64,000 bases of DNA, taken from positions 1-64,000 of the forward strand of contig JAKAVC010000138.1 of the NCBI GenBank assembly GCA_021817345.1, given 5' to 3'. Shown piece after piece: positions 1 to 7,440 of the stretch. Source of the DNA: Deltaproteobacteria bacterium (GTDB lineage Bacteria > Desulfobacterota > Binatia > Binatales > Binataceae). Below the pieces are notes generated by a model, which saw only the letters and a program-made list of their open reading frames with translations, did no database searches and had not been told where the DNA came from. The stretch's first letter is position 1. Each line of letters begins with the position of its first letter. A program made the translations under genes and the position numbers.

Positions 1-122
1 AGGAAGGCGCGGAAATCGACCAGGTCGCGGCCGTAGCCGGCTACCGTATTTCGTGAGGCTCTCGACGCTTTGGCCAGCGCCCTGATGAAGGCCTCGATCT
101 CGGGTTGCATCGCCTCGCGCAT
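1..122 (-). CDS. Tyrosine recombinase (XerC/XerD-like), N-terminal fragment cut by window edge
   Basis: This gene is too short here for the ORF track. Translating the minus strand from the ATG at 122-120 gives about 40 residues. They contain EIEAFIRALAKAS and RNTVAGYGRDLVDFRAFL, the pattern of the N-terminal SAM-like, core-DNA-binding domain of Xer recombinases (helix, S/N-T-V-x-x-Y-x-x-D-L-x-x-F-x-x-F/L). A stop codon lies in frame a short way upstream, so translation starts at this ATG or at the internal Met four codons later. The catalytic R-H-R-H-Y domain would lie beyond position 1 and cannot be checked. Family role: resolution of chromosome dimers at dif, or integration of a mobile element. 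The gene is divergent from the zinc-ribbon gene. A housekeeping XerC/D is more likely than an integrase because no attachment site or phage gene is visible. Confidence 0.72.
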   Translation of the reverse strand, partial: MREAMQPEIEAFIRALAKASRASRNTVAGYGRDLVDFRAF

Positions 123-238
123 CGTTAGTCCAATCGTTATGCTACATCAGTTATGGTATCAGCGGTGTTTCTGACGCAAAAGCATGGTCTTTGAGCGGGC
201 GTAGCGATTCTTCGCGAGACAGCCCCGGGGACGGGCAC

Positions 239-523
239 ATGAATTGCTGGCATTGTGGGCGTATCGTTGAAGTCGGCGAGCGAGTCGGCTTTCGGGATCA
301 TTGCCCGGGATGCGACCGGCCGCTTCATGTATGCAGAAACTGCGGATTTTACGACCCAACCTTCAACAACCAGTGCCGCGAGCCGATGGCCGAGCGGGTG
401 GTAGACAAAGAGCGGGCAAACTTTTGCGAATACTTTGTTCCGGGCAGGGAAGGCCGCGCCGGCGCGTCGTCGGGGTCGGCGGATCGCGCGGCGCTGGAAA
501 ATCTCTTCAAGAAAAAGGGCTGA
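239..523 (+). CDS. Small cysteine-rich zinc-ribbon protein, function unknown
   Basis: The product is 94 residues if started at the internal ATG just before NCWHCG. The longer track ORF (from 191) adds a low-complexity leader with no family character. Eight cysteines are visible: C3xxC6, C22xxC25, C32xxC35, then single C46 and C63, consistent with two or three zinc knuckles. The central stretch CPGCDRPLHVCRNCGFYD and the later DKERANFCEYF are characteristic of a conserved hypothetical family that I recall from deltaproteobacteria-like genomes, often beside housekeeping genes. The C-terminus (LENLFKKKG) is basic. It lies 55 nt upstream of glmU on the same strand and may be cotranscribed. No enzymatic motif is visible; metal binding or nucleic-acid/protein interaction is inference only. 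Confidence 0.75.
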   Translation: MNCWHCGRIVEVGERVGFRDHCPGCDRPLHVCRNCGFYDPTFNNQCREPMAERVVDKERANFCEYFVPGREGRAGASSGSADRAALENLFKKKG

Positions 524-578
524 AAATTCCTAGCCTTTGGTTCAAGCGCCCGAGCGCCGTGGGATGCGCCGCTTCCTG

Positions 579-2009
579 ATGGAATCGCGAACTGCAGCTA
601 TCGTGCTTGCCGCGGGGCTCGGCACCAGGATGCGCTCCGAGCGAGCAAAAGTGCTGCACGAGCTCGGCGGCGAACCGATGCTCGCGCGGGTGATGCGGGC
701 GCTGGAGGCGCTCGGGCCCAACCCGCTCGTCCTCGTGCTCGGCCACCAGGCTGACGCCGCAAAAGATGCGGTACGGCGATACTGCCCGGATCTCGCCGTA
801 TCGTTCGCGCTTCAGCCGAAGCAGCGCGGCACGGGCGACGCCGCGCGATGCGGCCTCGGCGCGATAGCCGAGGACTTCCGCGGCGACGTCATCATTCTAT
901 ATGGCGACCTGCCGATGCTGACGCGGGAGACGCTCGGCGCGTTTCGCCGAGCGCATCGCGAGGCCGCCTCCAAGCTCTCGTTCATAACCGTGCGATTGCC
1001 CGACGGCGGGGCCTACGGGCGCGTGCTGCGTGACAAAAGCGGTGAGGTCGAGGCGATCGTCGAAGCGCGCGACGCCAACTCCGAGCAGCGCGCGATAACC
1101 GAAATCAATACCGGTGTTTACCTGGTGGACGCGGCGCTGCTTCGCGCCGTGCTTTCGGAAATAACCGCCGACAACGCGCAGCGTGAGTACTACCTCACGG
1201 ACATTATCGCTATCGCCCGAAAGCGCGGCGTGCGCGTGTTCGGATGGCGCGCGGAGCGAGCGGAGGAATTCGCCGGAGTCAACTCGCGCGAGGAGCTGGC
1301 ACAGATGGAAGCGCGGATTCGCGAGACGGTCAACAGGAAACTGATGGCGGCGGGCGTGACGCTCATCGATCCGCCGACCGCCTATATCTCGGAGCAGGCC
1401 GAGATCGGCCCGGACACGACGATCGGACCCAACGTCCAGATTCTCGGGCGATGCAGGATCGGCAGGGGCGTCATAATCGAGGGGACGGCGTGGCTCAGCA
1501 ACGTCACGCTCGGCGACCGCTCGCATCTGAAGCTCGGGGTGCGCGCCGAAGACTGCACGATAGGCCCCGAATGCGAGATCGGCCCGTTCGCCAACCTGCG
1601 CGCGGGCACCGAACTCGAAGGCCGCAACCGGGTCGGGAATTTCGTCGAGACCAAGAAGGCGCGGCTTGGCCGCGGCACCAAGGCAAGCCATCTGAGCTAC
1701 CTTGGCGACGCCGTGATCGGGAGCGGCACCAATATCGGGTGCGGTGTTATCACCGTAAATTACGACGGTTACGACAAGCATGGGACGCGTATCGGCGACC
1801 GATGCATGGTCGGGTGCGACTCGCAGTTTGTGGCTCCCGTCAAGGTCGGCAACGACGTGTATGTCGCGTCTGGCACAACGATCGTGCGCGACGTGCCGGA
1901 CGGTTCGCTCGTCCTGTCGCATCATCCGCAGGCCGAGAAACCCGGATGGATGGAAGCGTTTCATAAACGCCACGCGGGCCGCGCCAGGTGGTGGGAAGAG
2001 AAACATTGA
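579..2009 (+). CDS. glmU: Bifunctional GlcNAc-1-P uridyltransferase / GlcN-1-P N-acetyltransferase
   Basis: This cytoplasmic enzyme makes UDP-GlcNAc: it acetylates glucosamine-1-phosphate, then transfers UMP. From the ATG at 579 it is 476 residues, close to the usual 450-470. The N-terminal third shows the pyrophosphorylase signature LAAGLGTRM followed by AKVLHELGG, and YGDLPMLT farther on. The C-terminal half is a left-handed beta-helix built of hexapeptide repeats (IGPDTTIGPN, IGPECEIGP). The acetyltransferase catalytic histidine is visible in SHLSYLGDAVIG and the conserved NYDG follows. An alternative ATG at 564 would add five residues; neither start has a strong Shine-Dalgarno. glmS follows on the same strand, so the two dedicated hexosamine steps are clustered and feed peptidoglycan, LPS and the polysaccharide locus at 50-64 kb. 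Confidence 0.96.
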   Translation: MESRTAAIVLAAGLGTRMRSERAKVLHELGGEPMLARVMRALEALGPNPLVLVLGHQADAAKDAVRRYCPDLAVSFALQPKQRGTGDAARCGLGAIAEDFRGDVIILYGDLPMLTRETLGAFRRAHREAASKLSFITVRLPDGGAYGRVLRDKSGEVEAIVEARDANSEQRAITEINTGVYLVDAALLRAVLSEITADNAQREYYLTDIIAIARKRGVRVFGWRAERAEEFAGVNSREELAQMEARIRETVNRKLMAAGVTLIDPPTAYISEQAEIGPDTTIGPNVQILGRCRIGRGVIIEGTAWLSNVTLGDRSHLKLGVRAEDCTIGPECEIGPFANLRAGTELEGRNRVGNFVETKKARLGRGTKASHLSYLGDAVIGSGTNIGCGVITVNYDGYDKHGTRIGDRCMVGCDSQFVAPVKVGNDVYVASGTTIVRDVPDGSLVLSHHPQAEKPGWMEAFHKRHAGRARWWEEKH

Positions 2010-2105
2010 TACGACTTGGGCGATCGGACAGAATCATTGCAGTTGCACGGTAACCCTGGAGAAACCCGGGAGGTAACGCCCTAACACGATAGAGTCACGG
2101 AGAGT

Positions 2106-2266
2106 AGCGCCAGGACTCGCTCACGCGAGTTGACGAGGTGGAAGCTTATCGAACAATTCGGCGGATGGCTTCCCGGTGCCACGATCGTCAGAGACGGACA
2201 AACCGAGCGGGCGACCGCGCGACAATAACCGTCTCAAGTGGTGGAGCGTAATGCTCCAGAGTGACC
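2106..2266 (+). ncRNA. glmS ribozyme: glmS glucosamine-6-phosphate-activated self-cleaving ribozyme
   Basis: The leader of glmS contains the core of the glmS ribozyme (Rfam RF00234). Visible conserved blocks, in order, are AGCGCCAG at the cleavage site (cut expected between A2106 and G2107), GTTGACGAGG, TTATCGAA, TTCGGCGGATG and CCCGG. These match the Bacillus-type consensus as I remember it. Helices are supported by base pairing with different bases from Bacillus: ACTCGC/GCGAGT (2115-2120 with 2125-2130), GGAAGC/GCTTCC (2140-2145 with 2168-2173), GAGACGG/CCGTCTC (2191-2197 with 2229-2235) and the hairpin GGAGC/GCTCC (2243-2257). It ends about 110 nt before the glmS ATG. By analogy, GlcN6P, the product of GlmS, acts as the catalytic cofactor; cleavage exposes a 5'-OH mRNA that is degraded, giving feedback control. 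Confidence 0.93.
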
Positions 2267-2378
2267 TTCCTAAACTCTCCCGAAAAGAAACCTGACCCAG
2301 GCGGGCGCGACGACCGGTTCGCGCGGCTTGCCAAATCGCAACCCGCGGCTAAAGCGCCGCGCAAGGGAGAGCATCGTC

Positions 2379-4211
2379 ATGTGTGGAATCGTCGGATACG
2401 TGGGAGCGCAGGAAGCATATCCAATCCTGGTGGGCGGACTTAAACGCCTGGAATACCGCGGCTACGACTCGGCCGGAATCGCAACTCTTGACGCCGGCAA
2501 CAGGCTTGAAGTTCGCCGCGCGGTGGGAAAACTCGAAAACCTGCGCAAGCTCGTCGAACATTCTCCGCTCACCGGGCATATCGGAATCGGGCACACGCGA
2601 TGGGCCACGCACGGACGGCCCTCCGAGCAGAACGCCCATCCGCATCAGGCTGGCCCCGTCGCGGTAATCCATAACGGAATCGTCGAGAATTTTATCGAGC
2701 TTCGCGCCGAGCTCGTCCGCCGCGGGCACAAGCTCAAGTCCGAAACCGACAGTGAGCTTATCTCGCACCTGGTCGAGGAAAACGTCAAAAGCGGACTTGC
2801 GCTGACCGACGCGGTGCGCCGCGCGGTGCGCGAATTGCGCGGCTCGTTTTCGATCGTCGTGCTCTCGGAGACCGAGCCGGCCAAGCTGGTCGCGGCCAAA
2901 ACCGCAACCCCGCTCGTCGTCGGCCTTGGCGAGGGCGAGAACTTCGTCGCCTCCGACATCCCGGCGCTGCTCGAACATACTCGGCGCACAATCGTGCTCG
3001 AGGACGGCGAAATCGCCGAACTCGGCCGCGACGGCGTCCGCCTGATGAAGTTCGACGGCACCCCCGTCCATCGCGAACCCCGCATCATCCAATGGGACGC
3101 GGCACGCGCCAGCAAGGGCGGCTACCGGCATTTCCTGCGCAAGGAGATCGACGAACAGCCGCAGGCGTGGATCGACACGATGGCGGGGCGGGCGACGCCG
3201 GCGTCGTCGCGGGTCGCGTTCGAGACCGAGCTTCTGCCGCCGGGCGGCGCTGAGAGCGTGAAGCGAATCGTGATGGTGGCGGCGGGAGCGTCGTGGATCA
3301 CGTCGCTAATCGGCAAATTCATAATCGAGCAGGTCTGCGCAATCCCGGTCGAGGTCGATTACTCCGGCGAGTTCCGCTATCGGCGTCCGCCGCTCGGACC
3401 GGGCACCGTGGTGTTCGCGGTTTCGCAGTCGGGTGAAACGGCGGATACGCTGGCCGCGACCGAAGAGGTCGTGGCGCGAGGCGCGCACGCGATCGCGCTC
3501 ACCAACACGCTGGATTCCTCGATCGCGCGCCGGGCGCATGCGCAGCTCTATACGCGATGCAGTCCCGAAATAAGCGTCACGACGACCAAGTGCTTTACCA
3601 CCCAGATCGAATCGTATTTCCTGTTCGCGATTCACCTGGCGATGAGGCTCGGGCGGCTCTCGGAGCAGGAAGCCGGCGCGCTTTTGAAGCCGGCGTTTTT
3701 GATCCCCAGCCAGATCGAGAGCGTGATCGCGCTCGAACCCGCGATCCGCGCGATCGCGCGCAAGTACGCGCTGGCGAGCGACTTTCTCTATATCGCAAGA
3801 GGCATCAATTACCCGGTCGCGCTCGAAGGAGCACTCAAGCTCAAGGAGATTTCCTATATCCACGCCGAAGGTTATTCGGCCAGCGAGATGAAGCACGGGC
3901 CGATCGCGCTGATCGACGAGCGGATGCCGGTCGTGGTGATAATTCCGAACGACGAGCTGTTCGAGAAGACGCTCTCGAACATGAAAGAGGTCGAGACGCG
4001 CAACGGGCGGATAATCGCGCTGACCAACCGCCGAACGCCCGAACTCGAAGCGATCGCGTCCGACATAATCGAAGTGCCGGAGACAAGCCCCCTGCTGACA
4101 CCGGTGCTGATGACGGTTCCGCTCCAGTTGCTCGCGTACCATATCGCGGTTGAGCGCGGGACCGACGTCGATCAGCCGCGAAACCTCGCCAAGTCGGTCA
4201 CGGTGGAGTGA
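2379..4211 (+). CDS. glmS: Glutamine--fructose-6-phosphate aminotransferase (isomerizing)
   Basis: This enzyme catalyses the first committed step of hexosamine synthesis: fructose-6-P + Gln to glucosamine-6-P + Glu. It is 610 residues from the ATG at 2379. That start is preferred because it gives MCGIVGYVGA, placing the nucleophilic cysteine directly after the initiator Met, and AGGGAGA lies 8 nt upstream. The N-terminal class II glutamine amidotransferase domain (about 1-230) is followed by two SIS sugar-isomerase domains (SQSGETADTL in the first, EGYSASEMKHGPIALI in the second) and the typical C-terminus QPRNLAKSVTVE. Expression is probably controlled by the ribozyme in its leader. It ends convergent to a DUF1329 gene. 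Confidence 0.97.
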   Translation: MCGIVGYVGAQEAYPILVGGLKRLEYRGYDSAGIATLDAGNRLEVRRAVGKLENLRKLVEHSPLTGHIGIGHTRWATHGRPSEQNAHPHQAGPVAVIHNGIVENFIELRAELVRRGHKLKSETDSELISHLVEENVKSGLALTDAVRRAVRELRGSFSIVVLSETEPAKLVAAKTATPLVVGLGEGENFVASDIPALLEHTRRTIVLEDGEIAELGRDGVRLMKFDGTPVHREPRIIQWDAARASKGGYRHFLRKEIDEQPQAWIDTMAGRATPASSRVAFETELLPPGGAESVKRIVMVAAGASWITSLIGKFIIEQVCAIPVEVDYSGEFRYRRPPLGPGTVVFAVSQSGETADTLAATEEVVARGAHAIALTNTLDSSIARRAHAQLYTRCSPEISVTTTKCFTTQIESYFLFAIHLAMRLGRLSEQEAGALLKPAFLIPSQIESVIALEPAIRAIARKYALASDFLYIARGINYPVALEGALKLKEISYIHAEGYSASEMKHGPIALIDERMPVVVIIPNDELFEKTLSNMKEVETRNGRIIALTNRRTPELEAIASDIIEVPETSPLLTPVLMTVPLQLLAYHIAVERGTDVDQPRNLAKSVTVE

Positions 4212-4261
4212 GCGCGGGCATCCGGACGTGCGGCGTCGCCCGCGGTTCGGCCGCGTTTGAG

Positions 4262-4300
4262 CAAAAAAATCGGCGCGGGTCGCCGGACGATCCGCGCCGA
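4262..4300 (-). terminator. Intrinsic terminator of the first DUF1329 gene
   Basis: A perfect 9-bp inverted repeat, TCGGCGCGG / CCGCGCCGA, surrounds a 13-nt loop (4270-4300). Read on the minus strand it is followed by a run of seven T residues, the classical hairpin plus U-tract. It lies just downstream of the DUF1329 stop and may also insulate convergent glmS. Confidence 0.85.
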
Positions 4301-4328
4301 AATGGTTCAGCAAAAGGCCCTGGGCGGC

Positions 4329-5624
4329 TCAAGGAGCCGCCGCCACCATCGCACGCACCGTGCAGAAGTCCTTGTCCACCGCGCCCATGTTGATGTACCA
4401 GCATTCGCGCTCGGGCGTATGCTGCCCCGGCAGGTAGCACATCGTGGAGATTCCGCTCTGGACGTCCACGCGGTCGGAGCCGACCACGAATTCGCGCTTG
4501 AACGGGTAGATCGCGACGCGCGCGTCAGGAACCGGGCGGTCACGATAGGTCAGCCAGAATATGTTTGAACGCCAGAGCTGGCCGTTGCGATCGTAGCCAT
4601 CCACGGCCGGCGGGAACCAGCATTCGCTGTCGATATAGAGCACGCTCTTGCTGTCGAGCGCGTCACCGGCCTTTCCAAGACTGCGTCGCGGCGTCGCTTC
4701 CACGATATATGCGTCGCGAGTCTCCCAGTTGTCCGGGCATGCGCTCGCGCCGCCGTCGTGTGGGCAAGTCGCCTCGGGCGAATATTTGGCGTGCACGCAG
4801 AACAGCATGTTCTTCTCGCCCAGAAATCGATAGTTGTAAAACTCGACCTTGGGATTGAAGCCCGAGTAATGGTCGGGATCGAACGACTGCGTTCCGGTTG
4901 CGGAACTCAGGATGGACTCGTTGAGCCGGCGCACCCGCCGCACGCCCGGATTCCACGTCCACGCGTCATCGCCACGCTTGGGGTCGCCGTAGCGGAAGCG
5001 GATGAGGCCCTCGCCGCGCGAATCCTCCGGCGCGAGAATCGGGTAAAGCGCGAACAGCCATACGCGATTGGTCTTCTTGTAATCGGGATCGATCGGAACA
5101 GGCTCGACCTCGGTGCGTCCGACCAGGTTGTAACCAGCGTAATGCCCGACCCAGATCTCGTTGATGATGCGCTGGGAGCCGCCGGGATTGACGCGCTGAT
5201 ACTGGCAGTCAAAGAAGCGCAGATCGTAATCGTCGGTCGAGATCGGCCGGAACACGTTGTTCCAGATGATCTTGGTCGCAATATATGGATCGTTGGTGTC
5301 AAGCAGCGGGAACGGCTGACCCGCAACGTAACCAATCAGACTCCTATGGTCGGCGCTGAGACGCACCTGCGAGGAGTACTTCTCGGTCGCATCTTTATAC
5401 GGCGGCGGCCAGTCGATTTCCTGGTGCGGCACGATGTCCATCCACATGCCATGCTGCACCATGTAATACACGCCGGGCGATACCAGGCCCTTAACCTTGG
5501 ACGCATTCTTCGGCGTGATAACGTCCCCGGGCTTGACCTGCGCCCGGGCGACGAGCGCGCCGACGAAAACCACGAGGCAAAAGGCGAAAGCGCCCACGAA
5601 GGCCTTCCGAACCCGTTCCAACAT
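4329..5624 (-). CDS. DUF1329 family exported protein (paralogue 1)
   Basis: 431 residues from the ATG encoding MLERVRKAF; the GGAGGGGG box upstream fits this start better than the track start nine codons earlier. Residues 1-30 form a signal peptide ending VARAQ, so the mature protein begins near QVKPGD. The body carries features I associate with DUF1329 (PF07044; LolB-like fold, periplasmic or outer-membrane associated): VITPKNASKVKGLVSPGVYYM, STDDYDLRFFDCQY, RRVRRLNE and YNYRFLGEKNMLF. No lipobox cysteine is seen. The family is of unknown function but is often found with hydrophobic-substrate export or degradation genes. A second copy lies immediately upstream in the same orientation with its own promoter-like box and terminator, so the pair are separate transcription units from a tandem duplication. 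The last 22 or so residues of the two proteins are identical. Confidence 0.85.
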   Translation of the reverse strand: MLERVRKAFVGAFAFCLVVFVGALVARAQVKPGDVITPKNASKVKGLVSPGVYYMVQHGMWMDIVPHQEIDWPPPYKDATEKYSSQVRLSADHRSLIGYVAGQPFPLLDTNDPYIATKIIWNNVFRPISTDDYDLRFFDCQYQRVNPGGSQRIINEIWVGHYAGYNLVGRTEVEPVPIDPDYKKTNRVWLFALYPILAPEDSRGEGLIRFRYGDPKRGDDAWTWNPGVRRVRRLNESILSSATGTQSFDPDHYSGFNPKVEFYNYRFLGEKNMLFCVHAKYSPEATCPHDGGASACPDNWETRDAYIVEATPRRSLGKAGDALDSKSVLYIDSECWFPPAVDGYDRNGQLWRSNIFWLTYRDRPVPDARVAIYPFKREFVVGSDRVDVQSGISTMCYLPGQHTPERECWYINMGAVDKDFCTVRAMVAAAP

Positions 5625-5685
5625 CGCGATGAACCCCCTCCCCGGAACCAAATGTTCACACTTTTTCCAACAACTCAGCTTATGA

Positions 5686-5691
5686 TGTCAA
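5686..5691 (-). promoter_or_regulatory. TTGACA -35 box upstream of DUF1329 paralogue 1
   Basis: Minus-strand TTGACATCATAAG lies about 60 nt upstream of the start. The same core, TTGACATCATTAG, occurs at the equivalent place upstream of the second paralogue (7186-7191). A perfect sigma70 -35 hexamer conserved in two diverging copies supports a real promoter. The -10 hexamers are poor, so the exact start site is unclear. Confidence 0.5.
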
Positions 5692-5747
5692 GGGTAAAAG
5701 AGCGGACTTAAAAAATGGAAGCTTCCCTGGGAGTATGAGGTTGGGCT

Positions 5748-5791
5748 CCAAAAACAAAACGCGGGCAGCGCCAGAAAGCGGCGTCGCCCGC
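5748..5791 (-). terminator. Intrinsic terminator of the second DUF1329 gene
   Basis: GCGGGC-AG-CGCC / GGCG-TC-GCCCGC pairs across 5761-5791. On the minus strand it is followed by GTTTTGTTTTT. It lies 40 nt past the stop of the upstream paralogue and before the promoter of the downstream one, so the two genes are transcribed separately. Confidence 0.75.
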
Positions 5792-5831
5792 GGATGTCAT
5801 ACGGAATGATGGCGCGGAATTCGGCCTTTTC

Positions 5832-7130
5832 TTATGGAGCCGCCGCCACCATCGCGCGCACCGTGCAGAAGTCCTTGTCGACCGCGCCCATGTTGATGTA
5901 CCAGCACTCGCGCTCGGGAGTGTGCTGTCCCGGCAGGTAGCACATGGTGGAATCCCCGGCCTGCTCGTCCACTCGCGCCGCTCCCACCACGAATTCGCGC
6001 TTGAACGGATAGATCGCCACGCGCGCGTCAGGCACCGGGCGGTCGCGATAGGTCAGGAAGTAGATATTCGCGCGCCACAGCTTCCCGCTTCGATCGTAGC
6101 CGTCCACGCACGGCGGGAACCACACTTCCGAGTCGATGTAAACGACGCTCTTGCTGTCGAGCGCGCCGCCCGCCTTTCCAAGCTTGCGTCGCGGCGTCGC
6201 CTCCACGATATAGACGTGGCGCATCTCCCAGTCCTCGGGGCACACGGTTGCGCCGCCGTCGTGCGCACAGGTCAGTTCGGGCGAGTATCTCGCGTGCACG
6301 CATAGCAGCATGTCCTTCTCGCCAAGGTAGCGGTAGTTGTAAAACTCGACCTTGGGGTTGAAGCCAGAGTAATGATCCGGATCGAAAGTCTGGGTCCCCG
6401 TGGCTGAACTCAGGATCGCCTCGTTGAGCCGCCGCACCCGCCGGACACCCGGATTCCACGTCCACGCGTCATCGCCGCGCTTGGGGTCGCCGTAGCGAAA
6501 ACGGATCAGGCCGACGCCCCGCGAATCCTCGGGCGCAAGCACCGGATACAGTGCGAAAAGCCATACGCGGTTGGTTACCTTGTAGTCGGGGTCGATCGGA
6601 AGCGGTTCGACCTCCGTTCGCCCGACTTCGTCGTAGCCTGCGTAATGCCCGACCCAGATGTCGTTGATCACGCGATGCGAGCCGCCCGGATTCACGTACT
6701 GGTACTCGCAGTCGTAGAAACGCAGGTCGTAGTCATCGGTCGAGATCGGCCGGAACACATTGTTCCAGATGACCTTGGTCGCGATATTCGGATCGTTCTG
6801 GTCGAGCAGCGGAAACGGCTGACCGGCCACATAGCCGACCAGGCTCCGATGGTCGGCGCTCAGGCGCACCTGCGAGGAGTACTTCTCGGTCGCGTCCTTG
6901 AACGGAGGCGGCCAGTCGATCACCCTGTGCGGCACGACGTTTATCCACATGCCGCGCTGGACCATGTAATAAACGCCTGGCGACACCAGGTTTTTCACTT
7001 TCGCCGCGTTCTTTGGAGTGATTAAGTCACCGGGCTTGACCTGGGCTCTTGCGGCAATTGCGAAAACGAATAGAACCGAGCAGGCGACGACGCCCGCCAT
7101 CAGCTTTCGGGCCCCTTGCGGCATTGGCAT
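5832..7130 (-). CDS. DUF1329 family exported protein (paralogue 2)
   Basis: 432 residues starting MPMPQGARKL. A strong GGGGGAGG lies 5 nt before the ATG. The signal peptide runs to about residue 29 (AIAARAQ). Mature-region motifs are nearly identical to the neighbouring copy: LITPKNAAKVKNLVSPGVYYM, STDDYDLRFYDCEY, YNYRYLGEKDML and the C-terminal MGAVDKDFCTVRAMVAAAP. Divergence is mostly conservative and spread along the length, as in an older tandem duplication kept under selection rather than a recent copy. DUF1329 proteins are exported and may act with lipoprotein- or lipid-handling machinery; a specific role cannot be read from sequence. macB lies downstream in the same orientation about 310 nt further upstream in transcription terms. 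Confidence 0.85.
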   Translation of the reverse strand: MPMPQGARKLMAGVVACSVLFVFAIAARAQVKPGDLITPKNAAKVKNLVSPGVYYMVQRGMWINVVPHRVIDWPPPFKDATEKYSSQVRLSADHRSLVGYVAGQPFPLLDQNDPNIATKVIWNNVFRPISTDDYDLRFYDCEYQYVNPGGSHRVINDIWVGHYAGYDEVGRTEVEPLPIDPDYKVTNRVWLFALYPVLAPEDSRGVGLIRFRYGDPKRGDDAWTWNPGVRRVRRLNEAILSSATGTQTFDPDHYSGFNPKVEFYNYRYLGEKDMLLCVHARYSPELTCAHDGGATVCPEDWEMRHVYIVEATPRRKLGKAGGALDSKSVVYIDSEVWFPPCVDGYDRSGKLWRANIYFLTYRDRPVPDARVAIYPFKREFVVGAARVDEQAGDSTMCYLPGQHTPERECWYINMGAVDKDFCTVRAMVAAAP

Positions 7131-7440
7131 TAAACCTCCCCCGAGGATTAACGTGACACAACTACTGCGCCAATTTCACTAATGATGTCAAGAGTGAAGG
7201 CGCGGGAAAAGATGGCCCAGTTGGCGGAGAAGTTTTATAGCGGCAAAGTGCGGGCGAGCGCGGCCCCGCAGGTCGTTGGGCTCGGCCACGTCGAACGACT
7301 TGTTGCCGACTATGACCCGATTATGCGCTCGGGTGATGCCCCATCGCGTCGAAGCCTCCCCACGCGCCGCGCGCGGATCGCTCGTCCTCAAATCGTGGAG
7401 TCGCCGCCCGCCGGAATTCGCCGGAGGATGACCGGCGCGA
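7131..7440. other. 310-nt intergenic region between macB 3' end and DUF1329 paralogue 2
   Basis: Near 7186-7191 it holds the minus-strand TTGACA box of the DUF1329 gene. The rest has an open frame on the plus strand (MMSRVKAREKMAQ...), but no ribosome-binding site or family signal, and it runs antisense into macB. I see no hairpin with a T-tract after macB and no RNA gene. Confidence 0.5.

Noticed and set aside
1-122. Prophage or integron edge suggested by the Xer-type recombinase fragment
   Set aside because: No attachment repeat, phage gene or cassette is visible; the neighbours are housekeeping genes.
897-2006. 369-residue minus-strand ORF opposite glmU
   Set aside because: Antisense shadow; glmU motifs on the plus strand are unambiguous.
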